This document shows, in pieces, positions 17,669 to 25,631 of a stretch of DNA of 50,369 nucleotides (the stretch's first letter is position 1; every line of letters starts with the position of its first letter). The translations under genes were made by a program, and so were the position numbers. This DNA is from Rhodoferax sp. OV413 (GTDB taxonomy: Bacteria; Pseudomonadota; Gammaproteobacteria; Burkholderiales; Burkholderiaceae_C): assembly GCF_945881795.1 (NCBI RefSeq), contig NZ_CAMCVG010000007.1, forward strand, positions 1-50,369. The letters are read 5' to 3'. The notes below the pieces were generated by a model. It saw only the letters and a program-made list of their open reading frames with translations, had not been told where the DNA came from and did no database searches.

Positions 17669-19471
17669 TTACGCTTTTCGGCGACGATAAAAAAATCTAG
17701 CGGCCCTGAAGGCACCATAGAGCACCGCAATAGTTGCCAGTACGAGGCCGATGATCACGTGGAGATACCTGAAAAAGAGGACCTCGATCGAGTTCTTTAT
17801 CAACTGCTGGCGGGCGCTCTCACCAGGACCGAATTCGTAAACTCCAGCGGTTTGAGAATATTGTTGGTACTCGGCACGCATGTCCTTGAACAACTCCGGC
17901 TGTGCTGTCGCCAAGTTTCTGGTTTCGCCGGGGTCCACCGACAGATCAAATAGCTGCCATTCGCCATTTCCGTAGGGTGCAGGTATTCTGGCGATTTTCC
18001 AGTTGCCACGATAAAGCGCTGCGGTGCCGCTGACTTCGAATGGCATAGAGTCGCGCTCGCCGTAGACCTGATTCGCCTGCTTTGTTAGAACGGGGACAAG
18101 ACTGCGCCCATGAAATGACTCCTTCGCAAAGTCCACCCCTGCTGCATCCAGCAGCGTGGGAGCAATATCGGCTATCTGCGCCCGGGCATGCTGGATGCCC
18201 TGCGGCTTGACACCAGGGCCAGAAACCACGAATGGCACGCGCATACCACCCTCGCTCGCATTGAACTTGAAAAGGTTCAAGGGGGCGGCAGATACCGAAG
18301 CCCATTCATGGCCTATTGCCCCCATGCTGCCGCGCTGTCCAAGGTTGTCATACTGCACATCCCAGCCGACTTGTTTCATCCAGAGCTTCTCTATAAGAAG
18401 GGTGGGCATTTCAGACGTCTTGCCCAGCGTGGCACTCTCCGGCCCGTTGTCCGACACGACCATCACAATCGTGTTGTCAAGTTGCCCACGGGTTGCCAGA
18501 TGATTGAGGAGGCGACCCAGATGAAAGTCAGCCGCCTCCATCATTCCGGCATTGACCTGCATCACCCGCGCCCAGTATTTCTTTTCCTCGGCGCTTAATG
18601 CGCTCCACTTGCGACGGTTGAAGGTGTCCTGCGGCAACTGGGTAGATTTTGGAACCAGACCCAGCGCCACCGCCTTGTTTAGCCGTTCCTTTTGCATCTC
18701 GTCCCAGCCCCGGTCAAAAACACCGTTGTATTTGTCGATGTACTCACGCGATACTTGAAGTGGAATGTGGATCGCCTGAAAAGAGAGGTAGCCGAAAAAT
18801 GGTTTACCAGCTTCGCTCTTGTCCACGTAATCAATCATCTTGTCAACGATATTGCGCGACGAATAAAAGTCTTCTGGCAGCGAGACCCTCTGGCCATCTT
18901 CAAACCACTTCATTTCCTTGTAAACCGGCAAGTAAGACATGGTGCTGAAATTGTCGGATCCGGTCGAATCCAGCACCCAGGAGCGGTCGAATCCAAATCG
19001 GTTGGGAAGGTTTTCTCCGATGTGCCCGATGCCCCATTTGCCACTGGCAAAGGTCTGGTAGCCTGCCGCCTTCAGCCGCGACGCAATCGTTTTCTGATCT
19101 TCTTTCCATTTCAACCGGTAAGCTGGCAGCGCGCGCATTTGGTCGTTCATCACCTCTGCGATGCTGCCCATGCCGATGGCGTGATTGCTCTGCCCTGTCA
19201 GCAACATGGCCCGGCTTGGCCCGCATTGCGGTGAAGTGTAGAACCTGCTGAACATTGCCCCCGATTTGGACAACCGGTCGATATTGGGTGTTGCGGTGTC
19301 GCTGCCATAGGCTCCAAAGTCCATGAAGCCCGCGTCATCCACCACCACAAGAAGAATGTTCGGTCGCTTATCTTGCGCCATTGCCGAGAAGGCACCGAAC
19401 ATGCATAGTGCGCAAAGGAACCGGGTTGACTGAAAGATGGCTTGCGACACAGTGCGCCCTGCGTGGTTCAT
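17669..19471 (-). CDS. Membrane-anchored sulfatase (formylglycine type)
   Basis: Type I sulfatase that hydrolyses a sulfate ester. From the ATG at 19471 the product has 600 residues: a Sec-type signal peptide ending FSAMA-QD, the metal site VVVDDAG, then QCGPSRAMLLTG, the C-x-P-S-R formylglycine motif with Cys83. Later come ASGKWGIGH (Lys/His), QAIHIP, SDNGPES, and a C-terminal membrane segment (YLHVIIGLVLATIAVLYGAF) ending in RRRK. That makes a catalytic domain outside the cytoplasm, held by a C-terminal anchor. There is no twin-arginine motif. The frame is open eight codons further (19495), but ATG 19471 overlaps the upstream GST stop as ATGA, favouring coupled translation. The partner FGE is three genes downstream. 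Substrate is unknown (aryl or alkyl sulfate). Confidence 0.93.
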   Translation of the reverse strand: MNHAGRTVSQAIFQSTRFLCALCMFGAFSAMAQDKRPNILLVVVDDAGFMDFGAYGSDTATPNIDRLSKSGAMFSRFYTSPQCGPSRAMLLTGQSNHAIGMGSIAEVMNDQMRALPAYRLKWKEDQKTIASRLKAAGYQTFASGKWGIGHIGENLPNRFGFDRSWVLDSTGSDNFSTMSYLPVYKEMKWFEDGQRVSLPEDFYSSRNIVDKMIDYVDKSEAGKPFFGYLSFQAIHIPLQVSREYIDKYNGVFDRGWDEMQKERLNKAVALGLVPKSTQLPQDTFNRRKWSALSAEEKKYWARVMQVNAGMMEAADFHLGRLLNHLATRGQLDNTIVMVVSDNGPESATLGKTSEMPTLLIEKLWMKQVGWDVQYDNLGQRGSMGAIGHEWASVSAAPLNLFKFNASEGGMRVPFVVSGPGVKPQGIQHARAQIADIAPTLLDAAGVDFAKESFHGRSLVPVLTKQANQVYGERDSMPFEVSGTAALYRGNWKIARIPAPYGNGEWQLFDLSVDPGETRNLATAQPELFKDMRAEYQQYSQTAGVYEFGPGESARQQLIKNSIEVLFFRYLHVIIGLVLATIAVLYGAFRAARFFYRRRKA

Positions 19472-20505
19472 AAGCCCGAAAAAAGAAATTCGCATCCCGT
19501 CCCCTTCAAAATCCGGTCAACTCTCGCCGCATCTGCTTGCGAAAGCGCTGCATAAGCATCCCGCAACCAAACCAAGCACTTGGCCTGATAGGTGACGGTG
19601 TCCTGTTCCCACGGTTGGCCGTCCAGCTCGCATTGAAATGTGACGCCTCCTTGTTGAACCGCCGCAGCATTCGCCAACAAATACGGAACGTACACACGAC
19701 CGACTTCCGACAAGATGTTGCGCAAAGTGTCTGGCGGTGAACAGATGTCTATCCAATCGGCATCAGACACATCGAGCCCGCTGAGGTCTTCGCATCGTTC
19801 CGTCCATGCGTAGGTGCGCGGGGAAATCGAACGTGACAGAGCCACGGGCGTTGGATCATTCATGACCAGCATGGCCATTTGTCCGAAGCAGCCGAAATCA
19901 CCTGCACCTGGACGATTCCCAAGGAAGTAGGGTGAGTTTTGAATGTGGGCATCGAGGAGTTGGAGAAATCGTCCCCAGCTTGCCTCAATAACCGGTGCGG
20001 TCGTCGCGTTGGACCCCACCACTCGCAGTCTGGCAATCTGGCGCTTTGAGAAACTGGCGCTGGCAGCGGCGCTTTCTTCGGCGGTCATCTGCATGTTCAT
20101 GGAAAACGGCAAATAGGCCCCTGCACAACGAGCATCCGCTTCTTTAGACCAGCGATAGTGGAACATGCACTTGGTCAGCCATTCATCGCCAAAATCCTCC
20201 ACAAGAAGGTCCAGGAGGCGAAGAGCGGGGTCGGATGGCCGCAGGCGACGTTCCGGGTAAGCATCATCGAGGTAGGTGAGAATCGGGGTGGTGTCGGACT
20301 TCGCCACGGCTAGGTTACCGTCGGCATCCGGTGCAATCAGGTAGGGGATCAATGGCAAAGGCCTGTCCGGCAAGGCCCGTGCCTCTTTGCTCCCGGATAC
20401 TACAAATCGAAATGGCAATCTGCGAAACCGCAGCGCAGCCCGCAGCTTTCGGGTGTAGGGCGAAGCGCCTACACCGACGATCCGAAATTCATGCACATTG
20501 CCCAT
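19468..20505 (-). CDS. Long GST-like protein 1
   Basis: A 345-residue protein with an N-terminal thioredoxin-like GST domain (VGVGASPYTRKLRAALRFRR), a helical domain containing VEDFGDEWLTKCMFHYRW and NRPGAGDFGCFGQ, and an extra C-terminal part ending DRILKGTGCEFLF. It shares all of these landmarks with the protein at 29815-30831, so the two are paralogues. Family members are about 330-400 residues and mostly uncharacterised; use of glutathione is expected but unproven. It lies 46 nt downstream of the BASS transporter gene and overlaps the sulfatase start by 4 nt. Confidence 0.82.
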   Translation of the reverse strand: MGNVHEFRIVGVGASPYTRKLRAALRFRRLPFRFVVSGSKEARALPDRPLPLIPYLIAPDADGNLAVAKSDTTPILTYLDDAYPERRLRPSDPALRLLDLLVEDFGDEWLTKCMFHYRWSKEADARCAGAYLPFSMNMQMTAEESAAASASFSKRQIARLRVVGSNATTAPVIEASWGRFLQLLDAHIQNSPYFLGNRPGAGDFGCFGQMAMLVMNDPTPVALSRSISPRTYAWTERCEDLSGLDVSDADWIDICSPPDTLRNILSEVGRVYVPYLLANAAAVQQGGVTFQCELDGQPWEQDTVTYQAKCLVWLRDAYAALSQADAARVDRILKGTGCEFLFSGL

Positions 20506-20551
20506 TCTTTTGCCCCGCGTCGTTAGTCACAGCTGCTGTGTTCACCTGTAC

Positions 20552-21418
20552 CTATGCAGCCACAGCACCTTCCTTATGTGTTGCCCTGAAATACAGAGTC
20601 ACGATAGATGCAGTGATCACAATGAAAAATGAATAGAGCGCCGGCACCGCCATGTAACTTTGCTGTTCTGGCCCGGAAAAAGTGAATGCGATGATGCTGA
20701 AAGCCAACGGGCCGTTCTGCAGGCCTGTTTCGATGCCCACGGTGCGGGCATCAGTGCGGTTCATGCGCAAGAGCCGCGCCGCGCCGTACCCCAGGATGAT
20801 GCCGGCGAGGCCCAGTGTGATGGCAGCAACGTAGACGCCGCCTTGGGTCTCCATGAGGAACTGCCAGTTGCGGGGCACCCAAGCGCCAATCAAAAAGAGG
20901 ATGAAAAAAATGCCCAGCATCGAGCCAGCCCGTTCGGTGATCTCGCCGGCCCGCGCACTGCGGTGCCGTATGAACATGCCAATGACAACCGGCACCAACA
21001 TGATCACCAGCGCAATGGCGATGTTTTCATTCGGAATCTTAAGGTTGAGCGCGCCGGCATAAATGCCAATGAGCAGCGGGACCGCAAAAACGCCACAAAC
21101 GGTTGAGGCCACGGTCATCAGCACCGACAGTGCGAGATTTCCCCGTGCAAAGTACGTGAACATGTTCGAGGTCGTGCCGCCGGGCATGCAGGCAATGATC
21201 AATACGCCAACCGCCACCGCGTCTGGAAGGTTCAAAGTCTTGACAAGGGTAAACCCCAACAAGGGCATGATTCCATACTGGCAGGCAAGGCCAATTCCGA
21301 CTCCGTGCGGCTGCTGCAAGCACCGCTTGAAGTCACCGAGCGAGAGCGATGCGCCCATTCCCAGCATTACAAAACCCACGACGATTGCCGAGAGCACCTG
21401 TTCGAGTTGTCCGACCAT
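20552..21418 (-). CDS. Bile acid:sodium symporter family transporter
   Basis: Inner-membrane carrier of the BASS/SBF family (288 residues, about nine to ten hydrophobic segments). It shows MLGMGASLSLGDFKR, the crossover region ACMPGGTTSNMFTYFARGNLALSV and GIETGLQNGPLAFSI, which matches the ETGxQN sodium-site motif of the family. Members move organic anions such as bile acids, steroid sulfates or pyruvate with Na+. It is the first gene of the leftward operon, divergent from the acyl-CoA ligase. Import of an amphipathic acid or its sulfate ester fits the sulfatase and CoA-ligase neighbours. Confidence 0.9.
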   Translation of the reverse strand: MVGQLEQVLSAIVVGFVMLGMGASLSLGDFKRCLQQPHGVGIGLACQYGIMPLLGFTLVKTLNLPDAVAVGVLIIACMPGGTTSNMFTYFARGNLALSVLMTVASTVCGVFAVPLLIGIYAGALNLKIPNENIAIALVIMLVPVVIGMFIRHRSARAGEITERAGSMLGIFFILFLIGAWVPRNWQFLMETQGGVYVAAITLGLAGIILGYGAARLLRMNRTDARTVGIETGLQNGPLAFSIIAFTFSGPEQQSYMAVPALYSFFIVITASIVTLYFRATHKEGAVAA

Positions 21419-21466
21419 GGGCTTGTCTTCCTTTAAATTTTTTTCTAGCGTATCGACTGGTTAGAA

Positions 21467-21496
21467 CCAAGTCTGTCCACTTGTGGACAGACTTGG
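21467..21496. promoter_or_regulatory. Perfect 30-bp palindrome, likely operator
   Basis: Left arm CCAAGTCTGTCCAC (21467-21480), centre TT, right arm GTGGACAGACTTGG (21483-21496). All 14 pairs match. It lies in the 163-bp region between the divergent transporter and ligase genes, 48 nt from one ATG and 85 nt from the other, so one dimeric regulator could control both operons. There is no T-run on either side, so it is not a normal terminator. No TetR- or MarR-type gene is adjacent; the binder is unknown. Confidence 0.75.
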
Positions 21497-21581
21497 GACG
21501 AACAGCACAAAACAATAGAAAGGTAATTTTTCAAAAACAGTCATCGACGCATACAGCGGGCGATGCATAGGAGACAAAGTT

Positions 21582-23249
21582 ATGGCTGAAACCACCTACG
21601 CGGTGCCTTATGAAATGCTGCGCCAATGGGCGCAGAAAACCCCGAACAAGGTTTATCTCCGTCAACCCGTGAACCGCGTGTATCGCGAGAAAACATGGGC
21701 GCAAGTCCACGATGAAGTTCTGCGCCTTGCCTCTGCGTTCCGTGCGCTGGGCCTGAAGAAAGGCGACGTTGTTGCCATTCTCGGCAAGAACACGTCCGAA
21801 TGGTTTATCGCGGATTTCGCCTGCGCGGCCGCTGGCCTCATTCCCGCTCCCATCTACTTCACTGCCGGGGCCGACACGATTCGTTATGTGCTCGAGCACA
21901 GTGAGGCCAAAGCCATCATATTGGGCAAGCTGGATGATTTGAAACCGGCAAGCGAGGGCATTCCCGAGGGCATCATCACCATTGCTCAGCCCTACAAAAC
22001 TTTGCCCTGCGACCACCAGATGACGGATCTGATCGCTAAGCATGGGCCGCTGAAAGACGTCAATGTCCCGACAATGGAGGATACCTTCTCGCTGCTTTAC
22101 ACATCTGGCACGACGGGTGAGCCTAAGGGTATTGTGGTCACGTTTCGCAATATTGGATACAGTTCAACGACGGCGGTCGAGGCCCTCAAATACACCGAAC
22201 ATGATCGACTGATCTCTTACCTTCCACTCGCGCACATCACCGAGAGAGCTATGGTGCAACACGTGGGTCTCTACCATGGCTGTTCGGTCGCATTCGTCGA
22301 GAGTCTGGAGACCTTTGCCGAGGACGTGCGCAACGCCGCACCTACCATCTTCATTTCAGTGCCTCGTCTGTGGATGAAGTTCCAAAGCGGTATTCTCGCA
22401 AAAATGCCGCAGGCAAAGCTGGATCGGCTGCTGCGGATCCCGATCTTGCGCAGTGTCGTCAAAAACAAGATTAAAACGCTGCTGGGTTTTAAGAATGTGC
22501 GTATCGCTGGCTCGGGCGCAGCGCCGATCTCGCCGGCCGTATTGGCATGGTTCGCGCGACTTGGTATCAACATCACAGAAGGTTTCGGCATGAGCGAAAC
22601 CTCTGGCCTTGTCACGGTCAATTATCCATTCCAGCTTTCCAAGATCGGCACGGTCGGTGGGCCAGCAAAAGGCGCAAAGATCAAGATTTCTGAGGAAGGG
22701 GAGCTTTTGGTCAGCGGCGACTGCATCGTTAAGGGTTATTACAAAGCGGCAGAAACTACAGCTGCAACTTTCCGTGACGGATGGCTCCATACAGGCGACA
22801 TGGGAGAGATCGATACCGACGGTTGCCTCAAAATTACAGGACGAGTCAAAGAGCTTTTCAAGACTGCCAAAGGTAAGTATGTTGCCCCAGTGCCGATTGA
22901 AAGTCTGATTGCAGAGAACCCATACGTTGAACAAATTTGCGTCATGGGAAGCGGTCTGCCTCAGCCTGTAGCTGTCGTAGTAATGGGCCCAGGAGCCGGA
23001 AAGGTTGCGCAGATGTCCGAAGAATTAACTGGATTGGGAGAAACCCTCAAAAAGGTCAACGCCCGTCTCGAGTCTCATGAAAAACTCAGTCACTTCTTCG
23101 TGGCTAGGGACCCTTGGACTATCGAAAACGGTTTGCTGACGCCAACCATGAAAACCAAGCGCAACTTGATAGAGAAGAAATACAAAGATGTGGTTGCCCG
23201 CCCTAATTCCAATGGCAATGCGGTGGTTTTTGAACAAGGCAGTTCATGA
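21582..23249 (+). CDS. Long-chain-type acyl-CoA ligase (AMP-forming)
   Basis: Adenylate-forming enzyme of 555 residues that activates a carboxylic acid to its CoA thioester. Motifs are LLYTSGTTGEPKGIVVT (P-loop), YLPLAHITER, EGFGMSETSG, DGWLHTGDMGEID and the C-terminal hinge ITGRVKELFKTAKGKYVAP. The overall pattern (LAHITER and a GKYVAP tail) matches the FadD15/ACSL-type long-chain ligases. The GGAGAC ribosome-binding site precedes ATG 21582. First gene of the rightward operon. Its TGA overlaps the next ATG (ATGA at 23246-23249). Confidence 0.92.
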   Translation: MAETTYAVPYEMLRQWAQKTPNKVYLRQPVNRVYREKTWAQVHDEVLRLASAFRALGLKKGDVVAILGKNTSEWFIADFACAAAGLIPAPIYFTAGADTIRYVLEHSEAKAIILGKLDDLKPASEGIPEGIITIAQPYKTLPCDHQMTDLIAKHGPLKDVNVPTMEDTFSLLYTSGTTGEPKGIVVTFRNIGYSSTTAVEALKYTEHDRLISYLPLAHITERAMVQHVGLYHGCSVAFVESLETFAEDVRNAAPTIFISVPRLWMKFQSGILAKMPQAKLDRLLRIPILRSVVKNKIKTLLGFKNVRIAGSGAAPISPAVLAWFARLGINITEGFGMSETSGLVTVNYPFQLSKIGTVGGPAKGAKIKISEEGELLVSGDCIVKGYYKAAETTAATFRDGWLHTGDMGEIDTDGCLKITGRVKELFKTAKGKYVAPVPIESLIAENPYVEQICVMGSGLPQPVAVVVMGPGAGKVAQMSEELTGLGETLKKVNARLESHEKLSHFFVARDPWTIENGLLTPTMKTKRNLIEKKYKDVVARPNSNGNAVVFEQGSS

Positions 23250-24601
23250 ACATTACGCGGCAAAAAGGTGCGGCTGACAGCAACCCATCGGCTCTCAAGC
23301 GGTGGTTGCAGTCGCAACTGATGACTCACCTCGTTAGCGATAGACGGCAAGCGCGGGAGCGCAATCGCACAGAAAACCTGCGCCAAAGGCAAGGCCGCCG
23401 CCGTGTCGTGGAGTACTTCCACCAAGTCGATGACGGCTATTCCCATCTGGCCATACAAGTGCTTGAGAAATTGACAGCCACCTACGACATCAATTTGGTG
23501 GTGCATTTGGTGCGGGGGCTGCATGACGCCAACACTCCAGAACCCCAACTGCTCCAAGACATGTCCCGATGGGATTCAGCGGCTATTGCGCCGTATTTCG
23601 GCCTCAGCTTTCCAGATAGCACTTCAGTTCCGAACCAGCAGTTGGTTGACTTGGCATTGTCGATATTTACCGGACTGACTACGCAGGCTTTCATGACTGA
23701 TGGCGTGCGCATCAGCGATTGCCTTTGGCGCTCAGACGAAGCAGGATTGCGTGCGCTGGCCATCAAATGGGGGATTGCCCCCAAGGAAGCTGTGGCAGCT
23801 GCGCTTGAGAAAGGTGTGGCACGCCGCTCTGAGCTAAAACACTACAGCGGCGCCATGTTTTATTACGAAGGTGAGTGGTACTGGGGCGTGGGTCGCTTGA
23901 GTCATCTTGAGCAACGCTTGCGTGCAGGATCGACCGTGCGAACCGATCACATCCCACGCATCGCGCCCAAGCCCAGCATTGCAACAACATTTCCAAGCTG
24001 CGCGGCGGAAATGACGCTGGAGTATTTCGTGTCGCTGCGCAGCCCCTACACAGCCATCTCTTGGCAACCGACCTTGGCACTGGCCGCCGCCTCTGGCGTC
24101 AAGCTCAGTGTCCGCCCCGTTTTGCCCATGGTCATGCGCGGTGTTCCAGCGACTTTCCAAAAAGCCTTTTATGTGTGGAAAGATGCCAGCCGGGAAGCGC
24201 GCGACTTGGGCGTCGAGTTCGGGCATTTCTTTGACCCGATCGGCAAACCCATAGAGCAAGGCTACAGCCTGTACATGTGGGCGCTGGGTCAGGGGCGTGG
24301 CAATCACTTCTTGGGGGCCTTCTTGCAAGCCGCCTTTGCCAAGGGCATCAACACCAACAGCCGCGCGGGTATGCGCCGTGTGGTCGAGATGGCGGGGCTA
24401 GATTGGGAGGAGGCGCAAAAGCATCTGGCAGACGACAACTGGCAGAGCATGGTGGAAAACAACCAACAGGCGATGTACAACTGTGGTATCTGGGGCGTGC
24501 CCAGCTACCGACTACTCGACAAAAATGGGCATTCGGTACTCAGCGTCTGGGGCCAGGATCGGCTCTGGCTGGTGTCGCGAAAAATTCAAGAGAGCGCCTG
24601 A
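23246..24601 (+). CDS. Tandem DsbA/HCCA-isomerase-like protein
   Basis: A 451-residue protein with two thioredoxin-fold DsbA-like domains of the 2-hydroxychromene-2-carboxylate isomerase (GST-kappa-related) type. Domain 1 spans about 53-235 (VVEYFHQVDDGYSHLAIQVL). Domain 2 spans about 255-449 (LEYFVSLRSPYTAISWQPTL) and ends in NCGIWGVPSYRLLDKNGH, the cis-Pro loop. Domain 2 keeps the usual S-P-Y at the glutathione site; domain 1 has D-G-Y instead and may be non-catalytic. Single-domain relatives have about 200 residues, so this is a fusion or duplication. It overlaps the ligase stop by 4 nt. Isomerisation of a pathway intermediate is plausible but unproven. Confidence 0.82.
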   Translation: MNITRQKGAADSNPSALKRWLQSQLMTHLVSDRRQARERNRTENLRQRQGRRRVVEYFHQVDDGYSHLAIQVLEKLTATYDINLVVHLVRGLHDANTPEPQLLQDMSRWDSAAIAPYFGLSFPDSTSVPNQQLVDLALSIFTGLTTQAFMTDGVRISDCLWRSDEAGLRALAIKWGIAPKEAVAAALEKGVARRSELKHYSGAMFYYEGEWYWGVGRLSHLEQRLRAGSTVRTDHIPRIAPKPSIATTFPSCAAEMTLEYFVSLRSPYTAISWQPTLALAAASGVKLSVRPVLPMVMRGVPATFQKAFYVWKDASREARDLGVEFGHFFDPIGKPIEQGYSLYMWALGQGRGNHFLGAFLQAAFAKGINTNSRAGMRRVVEMAGLDWEEAQKHLADDNWQSMVENNQQAMYNCGIWGVPSYRLLDKNGHSVLSVWGQDRLWLVSRKIQESA

Positions 24602-24602
24602 G

Positions 24603-25562
24603 ATGGGCACACGCAAGCGCTATGTGCTGATTGCCATTGCCCTCATTGCAGCAGGACTTGCTGCCTTGGCCTCGCAAAACGTCGTCGTGCGCAACCTAGT
24701 TTTCCTCATAGGCTACGAGCGCACGCTTGATACCTATGCCCAGACCGACACCACAGTGACGAAGGTGACCGCGCGGGCCGATGCGCGTGGGCGGGGAGCT
24801 GGCATGGTGTCGGCTTTCTTCGGCCTCGACAACGGGCTGCCCCATTTGTTTAGCCTGGCATCGTGCAAAGGCGCCGGCGGCATGGACGGCATGCCGGTCA
24901 TCTTTTCCCATGAAGTTGATATCGCCACACTGGAGCCAGGAGACTTCCGTATAACGACCGCATCAGGCCAGGTTGGCAAGGTGGTCTGTCTCACGCTGGC
25001 ACCCGCCGACGATCCTGGTGAATTGCGTACCGCCCTGCTGATTGGGGAGTACGGCAGCGCCAAAAACCAGCCCACACGTGTAGAGATCGTGGGCAATGTG
25101 CTGTCGAAGGATCATCTGGTGAATTTCCACGGCGCGTCGGTAAAAGTCACCCCTCTGGAGAACGGCCCCAGCCTGGTCTGGGCCGAGCGCGTGCCCCAAG
25201 CGGAATGGGCGCTCGGGCGCAAAGCGACGCGCTTGCCCTGGGGCGGCGGCGATGGCTGTCCGGTAGGGACGGCGCAAGTGGTGCGCGTTACTTGGGACGG
25301 GGGAGTCAAAAAGCGGGTTGGTGGCGATGCGGATGCGGGTGTCGGCATGCTGTACGAGGTGACAGTCATCGGTCCGGACGGAAAGACACGCTTAGTGAAG
25401 CCAATGGCGCTGGCCGATCTTGGCGATGGTGATAACAACCATGCACTTTGTCTCGATGTCGCAGACCCTGCAGTCTCGATTCGATTTCCCGCCGGTCACT
25501 TGACCGATCCGCGTGATGACCTTAACTGGGACACGCAGGTTGCTGTCACTCGCACGGATTGA
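24603..25562 (+). CDS. Hypothetical exported protein
   Basis: A 319-residue protein starting at the ATG 2 nt after the previous stop. Residues 5-25 (KRYVLIAIALIAAGLAALAS) form a signal peptide or N-terminal anchor; the rest is a soluble, probably beta-rich, extracytoplasmic domain (VIFSHEVDIATLEPGDFRIT, VEIVGNVLSKDHLVNFHGAS, LYEVTVIGPDGKTRLVKPM). Three or more cysteines are spread through it. I do not recognise a family. The tight spacing inside the catabolic operon implies a job in the same process, for example substrate binding or envelope transfer, but this is only positional. Confidence 0.7.
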   Translation: MGTRKRYVLIAIALIAAGLAALASQNVVVRNLVFLIGYERTLDTYAQTDTTVTKVTARADARGRGAGMVSAFFGLDNGLPHLFSLASCKGAGGMDGMPVIFSHEVDIATLEPGDFRITTASGQVGKVVCLTLAPADDPGELRTALLIGEYGSAKNQPTRVEIVGNVLSKDHLVNFHGASVKVTPLENGPSLVWAERVPQAEWALGRKATRLPWGGGDGCPVGTAQVVRVTWDGGVKKRVGGDADAGVGMLYEVTVIGPDGKTRLVKPMALADLGDGDNNHALCLDVADPAVSIRFPAGHLTDPRDDLNWDTQVAVTRTD

Positions 25563-25631
25563 CACTGCAAATGAGAGAACAACCGCCGCGTTGGCATGGC
25601 CAACGTTTGAAGTTTTGATGAGGAAAAAACG

